DNA from: a virus
Reading direction: 5' to 3' (one strand)
IMG/VR virus record: IMGVR_UViG_3300032240_002076
Coordinates: 1-33,167 of that record
Length of the DNA: 33,167 nucleotides
The notes beneath the pieces were generated by a model that was not told the DNA's origin, searched no databases, and worked only from the letters and a program-made list of their open reading frames with translations. Every line of letters starts with the position of its first letter. Positions within the stretch are counted from its first letter, which is position 1. Shown here piece by piece: positions 32,918 through 33,167 of this stretch. The position numbers and the translations under genes are program-made.

Positions 32918-33167
32918 CGGGCAGGTTAGGTTAGGTCAGGGGGTCAGGTCAGGGTCAGGGGTCAGGTCTATACGGGCAGGTCAGGTCAGGGTCAGGGGTC
33001 AGGTCAGGTCAGGTCAGGGTCAGGGGTCAGGTCTATACGGGCAGGTCAGGGTCAGGGCTATACGGGCAGGTCAGGTCAGGGGGGTCAGGTCAGGTCAGGG
33101 GCTAACCATAAATCTAGCCATAACTTAGGCAGGTCAGGGGGTCAGGTCAGGGTCAGGTCAGGTCAGG
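32918..33167 (+). repeat. G-rich GGTCAGG tandem repeat tract
   Basis: About 250 bases are built of GGTCA, GGGTCA and GGGGTCA steps, broken by TATACGGGCAGG, which occurs three times. One interruption near 33100-33130 carries TAACCATAA and TAGCCATAA. There is no gene. The tract runs to the window end, so its full length is unknown. It could be a contig or genome end, an origin or a packaging signal. Confidence 0.85.

Overview
The window looks like part of a tailed double-stranded DNA phage genome whose host is probably a low-GC actinobacterium. All credible genes are on the + strand. Phage hallmarks are a large terminase (30516-31907), a probable small terminase (1572-2711), wall-degrading or wall-binding proteins (2859-3647, 28684-29262, 29856-30227) and a single-stranded DNA-binding protein (11257-11679). 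The actinobacterial host is inferred mainly from a ClgR-like regulator (10754-11029) and the terminase and SSB types. No tRNA, integrase or CRISPR array was seen.

Layout. (1) 1-1441: overlapping genes with a glycosyltransferase end, a small zinc protein, a Lys-rich protein and a duplicated helix-turn-helix protein, closed by a terminator. (2) 1572-4969: small terminase, a CHAP-like wall protein lacking its expected catalytic residues, small unknown genes, and a non-coding block with four copies of a CTTTTAACGGAGG repeat. (3) 5028-11805: an early-type region with a MoxR-like AAA ATPase, a metallopeptidase-like/VWA partner, a YubB-like protein, several small acidic and zinc-ribbon proteins, the ClgR-like regulator and SSB. 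(4) 11821-28032: the main feature of the window, 27 consecutive small expression cassettes. (5) 28042-30300: a 28th copy of the cassette block split by two inserts, then a lipoprotein NlpC/P60 hydrolase, three tiny membrane proteins and a peptidoglycan-binding protein. (6) 30300-33167: large terminase embedded in repeat-rich non-coding DNA, a small membrane protein, and a G-rich GGTCAGG repeat tract to the window end.

The cassette array. Each unit has the same order: a conserved ~35-bp AT-rich block (starting AAAATTAATAAATAGACC or a variant, then AACAATTA and an A/G-rich end); a -35 box TTGACT or TTGACA beginning 49-51 bp after the block start in all 27 copies; a 17-bp spacer usually ending TGA; a -10 box related to AAGACT; a hairpin at the expected 5' end of the RNA; a Shine-Dalgarno such as ACGAGGAG or CTAGGAG; one to three small, mostly acidic genes; and a terminator-like hairpin, often with a GAAA loop, followed by the next block. 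The hairpin stems differ in sequence between cassettes but remain paired, so RNA structure appears to be selected. Three cassettes have longer structured leaders of about 120-260 nt. The array carries mostly unknown proteins plus a prepilin peptidase, a sigma-region-4-like DNA-binding protein, an XRE regulator and members of DUF2958 and DUF3846. I infer separately promoted, modular host-takeover genes under one shared control signal. The block may bind a phage or host activator, and it could also serve as homology for cassette gain and loss. Family assignments are from memory of motifs; no database search was possible.
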